Part shown: piece by piece, positions 32,285-33,013 of the stretch | How the letters are laid out: each line of letters opens with the position of its first letter | Numbering within the stretch: position 1 is the stretch's first letter | The notes under the pieces: generated by a model | What the model saw: the letters and a program-made list of their open reading frames with translations, nothing else | What the model was told of the DNA's origin: nothing | The model's database searches: none | Source of the DNA: Acidimicrobiia bacterium | Lineage (GTDB): Bacteria; Actinomycetota; Acidimicrobiia; Spongiisociales; UBA11373 | Direction: 5' to 3' | Assembly: GCA_029263095.1 (NCBI GenBank) | Contig: JAJCYA010000026.1 | Location: 1 to 33,013, forward strand | Length of the DNA stretch: 33,013 nucleotides | Position numbers and translations under genes: made by a program

Positions 32285-32746
32285 TCAGGGTGATCGAAGC
32301 GGGAAACGCTGAGCCGCTTCGATCGGCAGGGTATTGATGCGGTAGGCATTGACAACGGCCCGCAACACGCTGATGGCCAGGAATCCGAGAGAGCCTGCCC
32401 AGAAGGACAGAATCCCCAGAACAGCTAGGAGCACCGGCACCCACCAGATCAGGTTGTAGCTAACAAAGATCAGCCGTTCGGCCGAGGTCATCACGAGGGG
32501 CGCTTCGTATCCTTTGTTGCTGCAAAGCCATGCGAACCGCATCGCCGCGTGCTGCTCGACCGCTATTCAGTAGACGGCACCAAAGATCACTAGCCCGATG
32601 AAGGCAGAGCGGTCGGACAACGCGGAGGTCGACAGGGCGAACGCGGCGAAGATCAGCGCCGGTAGCCCCAGGCCAACGGCGAGAGCGTTGTTCCATCGGA
32701 CCGTCAGGAACCGGTCCCGATTCTCCGCGTTCATCAAGGTGGGCAT
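32285..32746 (-). pseudogene. Membrane protein gene interrupted by an in-frame TGA
   Basis: A strong 'aaggag' site precedes ATG 32746. The reading frame encodes 59 aa with two hydrophobic segments ('NNALAVGLGLPALIFAAFAL', 'SAFIGLVIFGAVY'), then a TGA at 32567-32569, then continues open in the same frame to 32285 with 'IAVEQHAAMRFAWLCSNKGYEAPL' (in parts) and two more helices ('LIWWVPVLLAVLGILSFWAG', 'LGFLAISVLRAVVNAY'). The second half has no ribosome site at its own ATG (32542). The simplest reading is one gene of about 153 codons with a Trp (TGG) to TGA change in a membrane-helix context. A two-gene reading is possible but weaker. Family unknown. Confidence 0.65.
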
Positions 32747-32847
32747 GGCCACTCCTTGCCGCTCGCCCCCGTTTCGCCTGCTGCCTGTCCCCTCGCGGCA
32801 ACCTAACACCAGCCTCCGCCGGTGTGATGTCACTCGTCCACGACGAG

Positions 32848-32884
32848 GCTGAAAGCGACGCCCGGGGTGGCGAAGTCTTGACAG
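32848..32884. repeat. Short repeat upstream of the IS110-family gene
   Basis: GCTGAA-N12-GGTGGCGAAGTCTTGACAG, partner of 30400-30436. It may mark or lie near the left end of the IS110-like element. Confidence 0.6.
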
Positions 32885-32970
32885 ATGACATGTGGGGGAC
32901 CCCCTCCGGCTCAAGCACACTGGTGTGCTGAATAGGCCCTTTGGGGCGGAGCTTTCGAAGGAGGTCCCTG
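32885..32970 (+). ncRNA. Structured leader of the IS110-family element, bridge RNA candidate
   Basis: An 86-bp non-coding stretch before the transposase start with several self-complementary pieces: GGGGG-a-CCCCC at 32894-32904, AGCACAC-tg-GTGTGCT at 32914-32929, and GCCC-ttt-GGGGC just after. In IS110-group elements the region 5' of the recombinase gene encodes the bridge RNA that picks target and donor DNA. The position and hairpins fit, but the element boundary and RNA ends are not visible. Confidence 0.35.
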
Positions 32971-33013
32971 ATGTCGATCGTAGGCGGTTTGGATGTGCAT
33001 CGGGCTCAGATCA
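32971..33013 (+). CDS. IS110-family transposase/recombinase, 5' end only
   Basis: The first 14 codons read MSIVGGLDVHRAQI before the window ends. 'GLDVH' is the N-terminal motif of IS110-family DEDD recombinases, with the first catalytic Asp. 'gaaggagg' lies 6 nt before the ATG. The call rests on few residues but the motif is distinctive. Confidence 0.7.
   Translation, partial: MSIVGGLDVHRAQI

Overview
The window is high-GC bacterial chromosome that reads like a Gram-positive actinobacterium, most probably of the Acidimicrobiia type. This is an inference from the high-GC codon use, several 'ACGDD'-type lipoproteins, a MurA with Asp in place of the active-site Cys, a cysteine desulfurase-mnmA-ligA operon, and many genes that appear to be leaderless (a TANNNT box 6-7 nt before the start codon and no Shine-Dalgarno). 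No rRNA, tRNA or CRISPR array was seen.

Layout. 1-0.6 kb: the end of a bacterial microcompartment locus (two overlapping EutN/CcmL vertex proteins). 0.67-1.73 kb: two paralogous lipoproteins. 1.72-2.41 kb: 6-phosphogluconolactonase. 2.5-12.2 kb: a sugar/compatible-solute locus. It holds a divergent regulator that fuses a GntR DNA-binding domain to an ABC-type solute-binding domain, a lipoprotein solute-binding protein, two permeases, a nitrilase-family amidohydrolase, two Gfo/Idh/MocA oxidoreductases and a GH13_18 phosphorylase that closely resembles glucosylglycerate phosphorylase (YcjM). A 43-44 bp direct repeat sits just outside each end of this locus. 12.3-19.7 kb: housekeeping genes (alpha/beta hydrolase, histidine phosphatase, PPK1 fused to a NUDIX domain, rpiB, murA, a NifU-like scaffold, glycerate kinase). 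19.8-27.0 kb: meaB, enoyl-CoA hydratase, a membrane-anchored alpha/beta hydrolase that lacks its catalytic His, and the nifS-mnmA-ligA operon. 27.0-33.0 kb: an accessory stretch with a REP-like mosaic repeat interrupted by a complete 1099-bp IS481-like element (9-bp target duplication visible), DUF1684, an ECF sigma factor with a membrane partner, two membrane proteins of unknown function, a membrane gene broken by an in-frame stop, and the 5' end of an IS110-family element.

How the genes may work together. The importer would bring in a glycoside. The GH13_18 enzyme would split it with phosphate to glucose-1-phosphate and glycerate. The glycerate kinase at 18.6-19.7 kb could send glycerate to glycolysis, while 6-phosphogluconolactonase and RpiB serve the pentose phosphate route. 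The regulator carries a cytosolic copy of the solute-binding fold and may sense the same ligand or a relative. The substrate is inferred from family resemblance, not shown by the sequence.

Strongest observations: the GntR-SBP fusion regulator; short direct repeats that bracket both the sugar locus and the sigma-factor locus; the PPK1-NUDIX fusion with a split-off histidine phosphatase (in mycobacteria the NUDIX and phosphatase halves form one protein, MutT1, beside ppk); the resolved IS with a hairpin that hides its own ribosome binding site; and the set of leaderless genes.
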